This document shows, one piece after another, positions 1 through 7,675 of a stretch of 8,661 bases of DNA. This DNA is from Campylobacteraceae bacterium. Lineage in GTDB: Bacteria > Campylobacterota > Campylobacteria > Campylobacterales > Sulfurospirillaceae. The first letter of the stretch is position 1. Every line of letters begins with the position of its first letter. Location of the stretch: assembly GCA_027011025.1 (NCBI GenBank), contig JALVAU010000201.1, positions 1 through 8,661 of the forward strand, written 5' to 3'. The notes beneath the pieces are model-generated. The model was not told the DNA's origin. It saw only the letters and a list, made by a program, of their open reading frames with translations, and did no database searches. The position numbers and the translations under genes are program-made.

Positions 1-839
1 CCTGAATATCTTGTAACTCTTTGAAGTTGTTTAAATCTTAAGTCATATAGATATATATCCGCTTGGTCATTTGGTGCCATAGTCAAAAGAAGCTTTGTGC
101 CATCTTTTGAGACATCAGAACAGACTAGCATTCCCTTGGCAGATAAGATTTTTACTCTTTCTCCGCTTGTTAGGTTAACTTTATATAGTGTTGGAAGATA
201 CCCATTATATGAAGTATAATAAAATGAATTTTGTATATCATCAGCCCATTTTGGAAATATATTTAGTCCGCCCTTGACGATAGTTTTTTGAAAAGTAAGA
301 GTGTAATCAGAGACTATTACTTCTGATTCTCTTTTTCCCGTATATTTGGAAAATAGAATAAACTGTTCCATCCATTTTATGGAAGGTGCACCTATTAAAT
401 CATTTGTATTTACAACTATTTTATGTGCTAAAAATGGGAATCTTTTTGGATTATCCATCTTGTAATTTGTCTCATTTCTAACTTGACCGCTACTAGCATT
501 AATCAGTTTGACATTGGCTATTAATGAATTTTCTTGTGAAACTAATCTAAATCTTAAAATCAAATCAACACTTTTTTTGCTTAGAAAGTTCTCGCTAATA
601 TCACCATCATAAGTACTTTGAAGATAATCACCCAAAGGTCTAAAATGCGCACTTACTCTTAAGTCTCCAACTATAATTTTAAAAAATTTCTTTCTTAAGT
701 ACATATCTTCACTCGCATCACTGGCATCTTGCACAGCAATTTTCGGTAAAGTATCCAGCTTTTTTACAATCTCTACAGTTGCATCATATGCAAAAAGAGA
801 ATAAACTAAAATCAATAACGATACTACTATTTTAATCAT
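1..839 (-). CDS. tolB: TolB, periplasmic Tol-Pal beta-propeller protein (partial, C-terminus beyond window)
   Basis: The frame is open from the ATG at 839-837 to the left edge, giving 279 complete codons of a family usually a little over 400 residues long. Residues 1-17 look like a Sec signal peptide (MIKIVVSLLILVYSLFA), followed by the mature start YDATVEIV. Residues about 20-155 resemble the TolB N-terminal domain. From about residue 190 the chain enters beta-propeller blades, seen in PKWADD, LYKVNLTSGE, SDVSKDGTKLLLT and ADIYLYDL, which fit TolB/WD40-like repeats. In the Tol-Pal system TolB is periplasmic and binds the lipoprotein Pal, supporting outer-membrane integrity during division. 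The start overlaps the end of the TolA-like gene by 8 nt, and an AAGGA ribosome site lies 8 nt upstream of the ATG inside that gene, suggesting coupled translation. A pal/omp18-like lipoprotein gene is expected next, outside the window; this is inferred from gene order known in Campylobacterota. The identification rests on both sequence style and context. Confidence 0.9.
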   Translation of the reverse strand, partial: MIKIVVSLLILVYSLFAYDATVEIVKKLDTLPKIAVQDASDASEDMYLRKKFFKIIVGDLRVSAHFRPLGDYLQSTYDGDISENFLSKKSVDLILRFRLVSQENSLIANVKLINASSGQVRNETNYKMDNPKRFPFLAHKIVVNTNDLIGAPSIKWMEQFILFSKYTGKRESEVIVSDYTLTFQKTIVKGGLNIFPKWADDIQNSFYYTSYNGYLPTLYKVNLTSGERVKILSAKGMLVCSDVSKDGTKLLLTMAPNDQADIYLYDLRFKQLQRVTRYS

Positions 840-1590
840 TTCTTATATCCTTGAATTCAACTTGTAACTTAAATATCTCACCTTCGTCAAAAGGAGGAAA
901 CTCTTTGTCTCTCATATCTTCTAAAAAATCAACTAATTTAGAATTGAATTCATCATTATATGAAAGTTTTACTATTTTGTAGCTAAAAGTCCCCTCTTTA
1001 TCTATATAAATTTCCACAGTTGCACTGTTTCCTGAAACAGTATCTATGGTATCTTGCCAATTTTCATAGAGAATTTGCTGGATTTTTCCTTTGAATTTAT
1101 CATAGATTCCATTTTTACTAGATTTTATATTTTGACTTTTTTTAAAGCTTAAGGAGTTCACTAGTTTTTTTGCTAGTTGATTTTTTGTCTGTTCTTGTCT
1201 GTTTTCCTTTACTTTAATTGGTTTTTTTCTACTCTGGAGGGCCTGTTCTTGTTTTGGCTCTACAATCTTTTTAGTATCTATTTTATTAAACATTCCTTTT
1301 AGAGATATCTTTTTTTGAACTTTTTTTGCCACACTCTTTGGCTTTGGTTTGGTGGATACCCTCTTTTTTTTGACAACTTTTTTGACAACTTTTTTAACTT
1401 TTTTTGAAATCTTATTTGGCTTTTTTCTCTCTATCAATGTAACATCTAATATGCTTTTTTTATTTAGAGTATAGTCTATATTTTTTTTAATTTTACTTTG
1501 AAGATAGAAGGCGAGAGAGATTATAACAATTAAATAGATAATTAATGCCAAAGAGAAGCCGATAAAATTATAACTAGACTTTCTAGACAT
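832..1590 (-). CDS. TolA/TonB-like energy-transducing protein
   Basis: This 252-residue protein has the layout of a TolA/TonB transducer. A short cytoplasmic N-terminus precedes one membrane helix at about residues 9-30. A strongly basic linker (about 53-97) follows, rich in Lys with Pro and Val, as in KKVVKKVVKKK. A charged Gln/Lys-rich stretch continues to about residue 160. The C-terminal domain (about 163-252) contains YENWQDTI and the strand VEIYIDKEGTFSYKIV, which fits the TonB/TolA C-terminal fold. It probably spans the periplasm and passes proton-motive force from the TolQ/TolR-like pair to TolB/Pal. It starts 3 bp after the exbD/tolR stop and overlaps tolB by 8 nt. TolA is favoured over TonB because tolB follows directly. 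The linker is poor in Pro-Glu repeats and very basic, and the coding strand holds two runs of eight A. Family membership is fairly sure; the choice between TolA and TonB is inferred from context. Confidence 0.8.
   Translation of the reverse strand: MSRKSSYNFIGFSLALIIYLIVIISLAFYLQSKIKKNIDYTLNKKSILDVTLIERKKPNKISKKVKKVVKKVVKKKRVSTKPKPKSVAKKVQKKISLKGMFNKIDTKKIVEPKQEQALQSRKKPIKVKENRQEQTKNQLAKKLVNSLSFKKSQNIKSSKNGIYDKFKGKIQQILYENWQDTIDTVSGNSATVEIYIDKEGTFSYKIVKLSYNDEFNSKLVDFLEDMRDKEFPPFDEGEIFKLQVEFKDIRND
1371..1394. repeat. 12-bp tandem repeat, two perfect copies
   Basis: The 12-mer TGACAACTTTTT occurs at 1371-1382 and again at 1383-1394, followed by a shortened related copy. On the coding strand it encodes the repeated Lys-Val-Val-Lys unit in the basic linker of the TolA-like protein. 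The period is a multiple of three, so a gain or loss of one unit would keep the frame and only change linker length. Confidence 0.7.
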
Positions 1591-1593
1591 ACT

Positions 1594-1983
1594 CTATCCG
1601 TTTGTTTCTAAAGATACTTTAGTAAAACCTGCTTCTTTAACACTTTTTAATATATACATAACATCTTTATATTTTAAAGATTCATCTGCTTTTATATATA
1701 CCCTGGAGTTGATGTTGTATTTACTCTTAACCATCACAAAGTTATCTGGAAATTCATTTATGCTAAATTCATCTTTTTTTATATAAACCTTGCGATCCTT
1801 GCTGATTCGTATCTCTAATTCAGGAACTTTTTTCACAATAGAGGATTTTGTACCATCAGGAAGAGTTATCTTCTCCTGATATACCATAGCAGGTGTTGTA
1901 ACCATTAAAATTGCTAATAAAACAAGCATGATATCAACTAGTGGTGTGATATTTAGCTCAGGAGTATCGTTCCAATCATTCAT
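1594..1983 (-). CDS. exbD: TolR/ExbD family biopolymer transport protein
   Basis: At 129 residues this is slightly shorter than the typical 135-150 for the family. The N-terminal PELNITPLVDIMLVLLAI motif is diagnostic. One membrane helix covers about residues 14-34, and Asp17 in PLVDIM corresponds to the conserved protonatable Asp of TolR and ExbD. The remainder (about 40-129) is a periplasmic domain ending in the typical VMYILKSVKEAGFTKVSL segment. The protein pairs with the TolQ/ExbB-like channel encoded just upstream to turn proton flow into work on the TolA-like protein. Its ATG shares the four bases ATGA with the stop codon of the preceding gene (1980-1983), a classic sign of translational coupling. 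TolR and ExbD cannot be told apart by sequence alone here. The neighbouring tolB favours a TolR role, although Campylobacterota annotation usually uses exbD. Confidence 0.92.
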   Translation of the reverse strand: MNDWNDTPELNITPLVDIMLVLLAILMVTTPAMVYQEKITLPDGTKSSIVKKVPELEIRISKDRKVYIKKDEFSINEFPDNFVMVKSKYNINSRVYIKADESLKYKDVMYILKSVKEAGFTKVSLETNG

Positions 1984-2576
1984 ATCTCGTCTGTATCTTT
2001 TGCGGGAGTTTTATTGCTAAGAAGTAGATCTATCTCTCTTTGGACACTCACCACTACTTCATAAGCTTTTCTTTTCAGGAAGAGGTGAACACTGTAAGCA
2101 GGGATAGCAACAAATATACCAGCTGCTGTTGCGATTAATGCTTCGCTGATGGCAGGAGCTATAACACCCAATGACGCACTACCACTTTGCCCTAAGCCAC
2201 TAAATGTGTCTAGTATGGAGACAACTGTACCAAATAGGCCTATAAAAGGAGATGTGGATGCTATCATAGAGAGCAACCACAATCCGTTTGTAGAGTTCTT
2301 TTCAGCTACGCTTTTGCAAACATTTAGCAGATTAAAAGATACACCAAATCTACTTGTACATTTTCTTAAAACAGAATCATCTCTAACACTTTTGTTTCCC
2401 ATCAGCATAGACTCAAGAGAATTTTGTTCTATCTTTAGCCATGATTTTAAATAGAAGTATCTACTTATTAAAATGCCGAAAGTAGTTATAAAATAAAAAG
2501 AGAGCCAAGCTAACACAAACATTGTTATAAAGCTGCTTCTAGAGATATAGTTTATAAGTAAATCAGCTGCTGACAT
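1980..2576 (-). CDS. exbB: TolQ/ExbB/MotA family proton channel protein
   Basis: This 198-residue inner-membrane protein has three predicted helices, at about residues 15-38, 101-123 and 138-167. The second carries the family hallmark STSPFIGLFGTVVSI. The third carries APAISEALIATAAGIFVAIPA, with the conserved small residues and Thr thought to line the proton path. The long loop between helices 1 and 2 (about 40-100) is cytoplasmic in this family. It should form the proton-conducting oligomer with the ExbD/TolR-like partner, whose gene overlaps its end by 4 nt. The ATG lies only 2 bp after the atpC stop. The bases upstream are nearly all A and T with no clear Shine-Dalgarno site, so initiation probably relies on ribosomes finishing atpC. 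It could be named TolQ on the basis of the downstream tolB. Confidence 0.93.
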   Translation of the reverse strand: MSAADLLINYISRSSFITMFVLAWLSFYFITTFGILISRYFYLKSWLKIEQNSLESMLMGNKSVRDDSVLRKCTSRFGVSFNLLNVCKSVAEKNSTNGLWLLSMIASTSPFIGLFGTVVSILDTFSGLGQSGSASLGVIAPAISEALIATAAGIFVAIPAYSVHLFLKRKAYEVVVSVQREIDLLLSNKTPAKDTDEI

Positions 2577-2578
2577 TT

Positions 2579-2974
2579 TTAATATTTTTTATGTTTCAAT
2601 ATAGCGTCTATTTTTGCCTCAGCCATAGCGATTGCTATATCTGAATCACTCATACTCTCTATCAGTTTTTTAGCTCTGTTTATAGATGCTGCTATTTCAC
2701 TATCGTCTGCTCCAACAATAGCGACTGCTCCGTCAGCTAAAATCGTTGCCTTCTCTTCATCAATCTCTGCATGTCCCCAATCAATAGCAACAATCTCATG
2801 TTCGCCGCTAGCAAGTTCTATATCTATTACGCCTGTTTTCAGAAGTGATACCAAGGAGGCATGGTGAGGGAGAACTCCGAACTCACCTTCGCTTCCAGGA
2901 AGTGTTACACTTTTTACATTATTGGCAAATATCTGACCATCTGGTGTGACTATTTCTAATCTCAATGTTTCCAT
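2579..2974 (-). CDS. atpC: ATP synthase F1 epsilon subunit
   Basis: At 131 residues this matches the usual epsilon length. Residues 1 to about 86 form the N-terminal beta-sandwich domain, with the recognisable start LRLEIVTPDGQIF and the motif GEFGVLPHHASLVSLL. Residues about 90-131 form the C-terminal helical hairpin (SEIAASINRAKKLIE through DAILKHKKY). Epsilon sits with gamma in the central rotor stalk of F1, couples rotation to the c-ring, and can inhibit ATP hydrolysis through its C-terminal helices. The gene follows atpD after a 21-bp gap. Its ribosome site is weak (AAGG, 7 nt before the ATG). It is the last ATP synthase gene in the cluster, but transcription has no visible place to stop before the ExbB-like gene 2 bp further on. 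Confidence 0.97.
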   Translation of the reverse strand: METLRLEIVTPDGQIFANNVKSVTLPGSEGEFGVLPHHASLVSLLKTGVIDIELASGEHEIVAIDWGHAEIDEEKATILADGAVAIVGADDSEIAASINRAKKLIESMSDSDIAIAMAEAKIDAILKHKKY

Positions 2975-2995
2975 AATACAACCTTAATTTAAAGC

Positions 2996-4417
<1,422 letters not shown>

Positions 4418-4434
4418 TTATTTTTTAAAACAAT

Positions 4435-5319
4435 TTATTTCATGGACTCAACACCACTGATTATCTCTATTAATTCAGTAGTAATTGACTCTTGTCTAGC
4501 TTTATTATAAGCTAGTGTTAACTGGTGCACTCTTTCACTCGCATTATTGGTTGCATTTTCCATTGCTTGCATTCTGGCACTGTGTTCAGCAGCAAGTGAA
4601 TCAATCAATGCATAATACATATTGTACTCAAAGTACTTTTTCATCAAAGAATTGAGTATAGTCTCATCATCTTCCGGCTCTAATTCCATCATTGATTTTG
4701 ATTTAGTCTCTTTTCCGATAGGTTCTTCAATAGGGACCACATCAACAACTTTTAATTCTTGTGAAATCATATTTTTATAACCATTGTGTACTAAAATAAT
4801 TTTATCTGTTATGTGATTTTCAAAATCATCAATAGCACTTTTGATAATATCTCCAGCTTTTTCATATGTTGGAGATGAGCTCACACCAATATCACTTGTT
4901 AAAAGATCAATTCCTTGAAACTTAAAGAAATCAATTCCTTTTCTTCCGATAGCTCTAAGGCGTACTTTTACTTTTTTCTCTTTATATTTTTTCATAATAG
5001 ATTGGACTTGTTTGATAGTCTGTATATTAAAACCACCGCACAAGCCTTTATCTGCGGTTACAAAAATAATATCAACTTTTTGTATATTCTCTTTCATATC
5101 AAAATAACGACTATCTATACCACCAACTTTATATTGATTTATTTTATGAGCAATTTCAGATAAAACTTCATTTATTTTTTGCGCATAAACTCTAGATTTT
5201 TTAGCTGCCATCTCTGCACGCCTGAGCTTTGCAGTAGAGACTAGCTTCATAGCTCTAGTTGTTTTCTTGGTGTTTTCGACACTCTTTATTTTTCTCTTTA
5301 TCTCTTTAAGGTTTGCCAT
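4435..5319 (-). CDS. atpG: ATP synthase F1 gamma subunit
   Basis: At 294 residues this is normal for gamma, the central shaft rotating inside the alpha3-beta3 ring. The N-terminal helix [19 protein letters not shown] leads into [16 protein letters not shown], a highly conserved start. The Rossmann-like core has the hallmark DKGLCGGFN at residues 90-98. The C-terminal helix carries [22 protein letters not shown] and the family signature [11 protein letters not shown], ending GVES where many homologues have GAEA. The ATG is supported by an AAGGAT ribosome site that overlaps the atpA stop codon (TAAGGAT), leaving 9 bp between the two genes. Translation of alpha and gamma is therefore probably coupled. 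Confidence 0.98.
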   Translation of the reverse strand: MANLKEIKRKIKSVENTKKTTRAMKLVSTAKLRRAEMAAKKSRVYAQKINEVLSEIAHKINQYKVGGIDSRYFDMKENIQKVDIIFVTADKGLCGGFNIQTIKQVQSIMKKYKEKKVKVRLRAIGRKGIDFFKFQGIDLLTSDIGVSSSPTYEKAGDIIKSAIDDFENHITDKIILVHNGYKNMISQELKVVDVVPIEEPIGKETKSKSMMELEPEDDETILNSLMKKYFEYNMYYALIDSLAAEHSARMQAMENATNNASERVHQLTLAYNKARQESITTELIEIISGVESMK

Positions 5320-5328
5320 AGCTTATCC

Positions 5329-6846
5329 TTATTTAACAACAAAAGTTGCTTTAAACTCACTTAATGCACTATTTAGTAATTCTTCTATATCTTTATCCAA
5401 TGCTTTTTTGCTTCTTATTTGTTCTAATATCTGAGGATATTTTGCTTCTATAAATGGAAACAGATCTGCTTCAAATTTTGTAACATCTTTGACTTCTATG
5501 TCATCAAGAAAACCTTTTGCACCGGCATATATCGCAATAACTTCATTTTCAACAGGTAGTGGAGAGTATGGAGGTTGTTTTAGAGTTTCAACCATTCTTT
5601 GACCACGCTCGAGTTGATTTCTACTTGATTCATCTAGATCACTTGCAAATTGGGCAAATGCTTGAAGTTCACGATACTGTGCAAGATCAAGTCTTAGTGT
5701 TCCAGCTACTTGTTTTGTAGCTTTTATTTGAGCAGCTCCACCAACACGAGAAACTGAAAGTCCGACATTGATTGCCGGTCTGATTCCAGAGTTAAATAGA
5801 TCAGTTTCTAAGAAAATTTGACCATCTGTAATAGATATAACATTTGTTGGGATATAGGCAGAAACATCGCCAGCTTGTGTTTCTATAATAGGAAGCGCAG
5901 TTAAACTACCGGCTCCTAAATCATCATTTAGTTTTGCAGCTCTCTCAAGCAGTCTTGAATGAAGATAAAATACATCACCCGGATATGCTTCACGGCCCGG
6001 AGGACGACGAAGAATCAATGACATCTCACGATAAGCAACAGCATGCTTGCTTAGATCGTCATAAATGATGAGAGCATGTCTTGAATTGTCTCTGAAATAT
6101 TCACCCATAGTAACACCCGCGTAAGGGGCAAGATATTGAAGTGTAGCAGAATCAGCAGCAGCAGCAGCAACTATGATAGTGTATTCCATAGCTCCATGCT
6201 CTTCTAGCTTTTTAACAACTTGAGCGATAGTTGACTGTTTTTGACCAATCGCTACATATATACAGACAACACCTTGACCTCTTTGGTTTATGATGGTGTC
6301 GAGTGCAACTGTTGTTTTACCTGTTTGTCTATCACCAATGATAAGCTCTCTTTGACCTCTTCCAATAGGAACAAGAGCATCAATAGCCTTGATTCCTGTT
6401 TGAAGTGGCTCATGGACTGATTTTCTTGCCATAATTCCTGGTGCTTTCTCTTCAACAAATCTAGTCTCACTTGCTTCAATAGGACCTTTTCCATCTATTG
6501 GATCTCCTAGAGGATTGACAACACGACCTATCACTGCATCACCTACAGGAACACTGAGAAGTTTGCCTAGTCTCTTGACTGAAGTTCCCTCTTTTATATC
6601 AGTTCCATTTCCCATGATAACAACACCAACGCTTGACTCTTCAAGGTTTAGAGCTATCGCTCTTTCACCATTTTCAAACTCAACCATTTCACCGGCCATA
6701 ACATTCTTAAGCCCATAGACATTTGCAACACCGTCAGCTATAGATATAACTTTCCCTGTCTCTTCAACATCTATATTCAGTTCAAAATTTTCAATACGCT
6801 CTTTGATTATAGAACTTATCTCATCGGCTTTTATTTTTGCTCCCAC
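5329..6846 (-). CDS. atpA: ATP synthase F1 alpha subunit
   Basis: This full-length 505-residue alpha subunit forms the regulatory, non-catalytic nucleotide sites of the alpha3-beta3 ring. The N-terminal segment (about 1-25) is the part that binds delta, and a beta-barrel follows. The nucleotide domain has Walker A GDRQTGKT at residues 171-178, Walker B HALIIYDD at 257-264, and the signature [10 protein letters not shown] (357-366). This is followed by Arg367 in SRVGG, the arginine finger that reaches the beta catalytic site. The start is GTG, not ATG: the initiator at 6846-6844 has a strong AAGGAG site 6 nt upstream and gives the expected N-terminus [14 protein letters not shown]. Uniquely in this operon, atpA is separated from its upstream neighbour atpH by about 300 bp, because a structured repeat element lies in the gap. 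Its ribosome site lies outside that element and is intact. Confidence 0.99.
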   Translation of the reverse strand: MGAKIKADEISSIIKERIENFELNIDVEETGKVISIADGVANVYGLKNVMAGEMVEFENGERAIALNLEESSVGVVIMGNGTDIKEGTSVKRLGKLLSVPVGDAVIGRVVNPLGDPIDGKGPIEASETRFVEEKAPGIMARKSVHEPLQTGIKAIDALVPIGRGQRELIIGDRQTGKTTVALDTIINQRGQGVVCIYVAIGQKQSTIAQVVKKLEEHGAMEYTIIVAAAAADSATLQYLAPYAGVTMGEYFRDNSRHALIIYDDLSKHAVAYREMSLILRRPPGREAYPGDVFYLHSRLLERAAKLNDDLGAGSLTALPIIETQAGDVSAYIPTNVISITDGQIFLETDLFNSGIRPAINVGLSVSRVGGAAQIKATKQVAGTLRLDLAQYRELQAFAQFASDLDESSRNQLERGQRMVETLKQPPYSPLPVENEVIAIYAGAKGFLDDIEVKDVTKFEADLFPFIEAKYPQILEQIRSKKALDKDIEELLNSALSEFKATFVVK

Positions 6847-6852
6847 AAACTA

Positions 6853-6858
6853 CTCCTT
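6853..6858 (-). promoter_or_regulatory. Ribosome binding site of atpA (GTG start)
   Basis: AAGGAG on the minus strand with a 6-nt spacer to the GTG at 6846-6844. It supports the GTG start and lies 13 bp outside the direct repeat of the neighbouring inserted element, so the insertion left it whole. Confidence 0.85.
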
Positions 6859-6871
6859 AACTTTCTTTATT

Positions 6872-6876
6872 TATTA
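6872..6876. repeat. Flanking direct repeat TATTA, atpA side
   Basis: Left copy of the 5-bp direct repeat bordering the inserted element. It matches 7143-7147 exactly, and the match does not extend to a sixth base. In such an AT-rich region a chance match is possible, but its exact placement against both inverted-repeat ends argues for a target duplication. Confidence 0.7.
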
Positions 6877-6907
6877 GACTTATCGCAGTATAAGGATATA
6901 CCATAAA
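6877..6907. repeat. Terminal inverted repeat, atpA side
   Basis: It begins GACTTATCGCAGTATAAGG and pairs with 7112-7142 at 30 of 31 positions. On the minus strand it contains an outward TATACT (6892-6887), which could act as a -10 box facing atpA. Confidence 0.92.
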
Positions 6908-7006
6908 TAGACTTTAAAAAGGTGAGATTGTGCAAAACTTTTTTTGAGTCATAGCCAAAGCTATGGTGATAAAAAATTTTGTGCAAGATTGCCTTTTTAA
7001 AGTCTA
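6908..7006. repeat. Hairpin arm A of the inserted element
   Basis: A perfect 15-bp stem base pairs 6908-6922 with 6992-7006 (TAGACTTTAAAAAGG and its complement). An imperfect middle stem follows. The tip is a 6-bp stem CATAGC/GCTATG (6950-6955 with 6960-6965) closing a CAAA loop. Several middle positions are G-T/U pairs if the plus strand is the RNA. No run of T follows the stem on either strand, so it is not an obvious intrinsic terminator. Confidence 0.85.
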
Positions 7007-7015
7007 CCCTTTGGG

Positions 7016-7111
7016 CTTTACACATATGCTCATACTCTTCGTTAACACTCCTTGAATTAGCTTTGGCTAGTCCTTCGTCGCGTTGCCTTGATTATGAACA
7101 GATGTGTAAAG
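7016..7111. repeat. Hairpin arm B of the inserted element
   Basis: The base pairs 7016-7037 with 7090-7111: the first ten positions are perfect (CTTTACACAT with ATGTGTAAAG) and 19 of 22 match overall. The middle is irregular. The tip pairs TAGC (7058-7061) with GCTA (7066-7069) around a TTTG loop, in exact register with the base. The 12-nt tip is the reverse complement of the arm A tip. Confidence 0.8.
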
Positions 7112-7142
7112 TTTATGGTATATCCTTATACTGCAATAAGTC
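7112..7142. repeat. Terminal inverted repeat, atpH side
   Basis: Partner of 6877-6907. It ends ACTGCAATAAGTC and is followed directly by the TATTA repeat, which contains the atpH stop codon on the minus strand. It carries an outward TATACT on the plus strand (7127-7132). Confidence 0.92.
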
Positions 7143-7147
7143 TATTA
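7143..7147. repeat. Flanking direct repeat TATTA, atpH side, containing the atpH stop codon
   Basis: Right copy of the 5-bp direct repeat. On the minus strand it reads TAATA, whose first three bases are the TAA stop of atpH (7147-7145), so the insertion point is exactly at the end of the gene. Confidence 0.7.
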
Positions 7148-7675
7148 TATTGCTTTTAAAATGTACTCAGACATTTGTGCTTTTAATCGCTCAAGCGAAA
7201 AGCTTACTTCTAAACCCAAATCATCAATTTTTACTTTTACACCAGGATACTTTGTATCTGATTTTACTAACTTTATAGTAGAATCAAATTTTTTACTAAA
7301 GCTCTCTTCTAGAGCCTCTATCTTTTGAGGTGTTATGTCAAAATCACTCATAATAACACCGCTAAATTGGTTATTTTTAAGAGCTTCTTGATATTTTAAT
7401 TCATTACATATTTCCGGAATTAAATCCAAACGATTATTTTGACTCAATAGTTTTAAAAAATTAACAAACTCTGTGTCACTATTTTCATTTAAAGAGAGTA
7501 TAAACTCTTCTCTCTTTTTACTGTCCATATCCGGTGATTCTATGATATTTTTGAATTTATCTAATTCACATGCGCAGGATAGCTCAAAAAGAGAGTTATA
7601 AACCTCTTCTAGTTTTTTGTCATCAAAACTTTTTAAAAGTGCTTTTACATATCTTCTTGCAATTTGATTACTCAT
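7145..7675 (-). CDS. atpH: ATP synthase delta subunit (OSCP homologue)
   Basis: At 176 residues this is typical for delta, which caps the F1 head and links it to the b/b' peripheral stalk. The N-terminal motif IARRYVKALL is the usual delta start, and residues to about 105 should form its helical bundle. The C-terminal domain ends with KYPGVKVKIDDLGLEVSFSLERLKAQM, equivalent to the conserved GG-x-x-I-x-x-G-x-x-x-x-D-x-S segment, here somewhat diverged. The ATG abuts the atpF stop with no gap, and a AAAAAGG ribosome site lies within the end of atpF, so translation is probably coupled. The TAA stop lies inside the 5-bp repeat bordering the downstream mobile element, so the reading frame is not altered by the insertion. 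Confidence 0.95.
   Translation of the reverse strand: MSNQIARRYVKALLKSFDDKKLEEVYNSLFELSCACELDKFKNIIESPDMDSKKREEFILSLNENSDTEFVNFLKLLSQNNRLDLIPEICNELKYQEALKNNQFSGVIMSDFDITPQKIEALEESFSKKFDSTIKLVKSDTKYPGVKVKIDDLGLEVSFSLERLKAQMSEYILKAI

Larger units (their letters stand above)
6877..7142. mobile_element. MITE-like non-autonomous element with cloverleaf-forming inverted repeats
   Basis: This 266-bp element fills the atpH-atpA gap. Its ends are 31-bp inverted repeats, 6877-6907 and 7112-7142, pairing at 30 of 31 positions (mismatch 6884/7135). A perfect TATTA lies just outside each end (6872-6876 and 7143-7147), consistent with a 5-bp target duplication. The interior is fully partitioned: arm A (6908-7006), a mini-hairpin CCCTTTGGG (7007-7015) and arm B (7016-7111). 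No reading frame long enough for a transposase is present, so any mobility must come from an enzyme encoded elsewhere. The outer repeats also extend by the dinucleotide TA on each side, so a TA-duplicating (IS630/mariner-like) mechanism is an alternative reading. I do not recognise the family. Either RNA or extruded DNA could fold in this way. Structure and boundaries are read directly; mobility is inferred. Confidence 0.85.

Noticed and set aside
2149..2454. Plus-strand open frame of 101 codons opposite the exbB-like gene
   Set aside because: It is a shadow of a well-supported membrane protein gene on the other strand.
6288..6494. Second minus-strand frame of 68 codons within atpA
   Set aside because: It is out of frame inside a highly conserved gene, with no independent ribosome site or domain.
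6908..7006. Arm A as an intrinsic terminator of the upstream atp genes
   Set aside because: The stem is AT-rich and no T run follows on the coding strand. Termination here would also cut off the alpha, gamma, beta and epsilon genes.
7007..7036. A short minus-strand frame starting ATGAGCATATGT inside the element (nine codons) with an AAGGAG 13 nt upstream
   Set aside because: It is very short, the spacing is poor for initiation, and it lies in sequence better explained by the hairpin arms.
6847..7144. A riboswitch or leader upstream of atpA
   Set aside because: The exact terminal repeats and flanking TATTA, plus the position inside an operon, fit an inserted element better. No known riboswitch core is recognised.
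7144..7149. TATAAT on the minus strand at the end of atpH as a promoter -10 for the element or atpA
   Set aside because: The match spans the last atpH codon and its stop in AT-rich sequence, and no acceptable -35 lies at the right distance (GTCTGA). Support is too weak to list as a feature.
6979..7278. A 99-codon plus-strand open frame running from the inserted element into the antisense of atpH
   Set aside because: It spans two unrelated sequences, half of it antisense to a clear atpH, has no good ribosome site and shows no recognisable domain.
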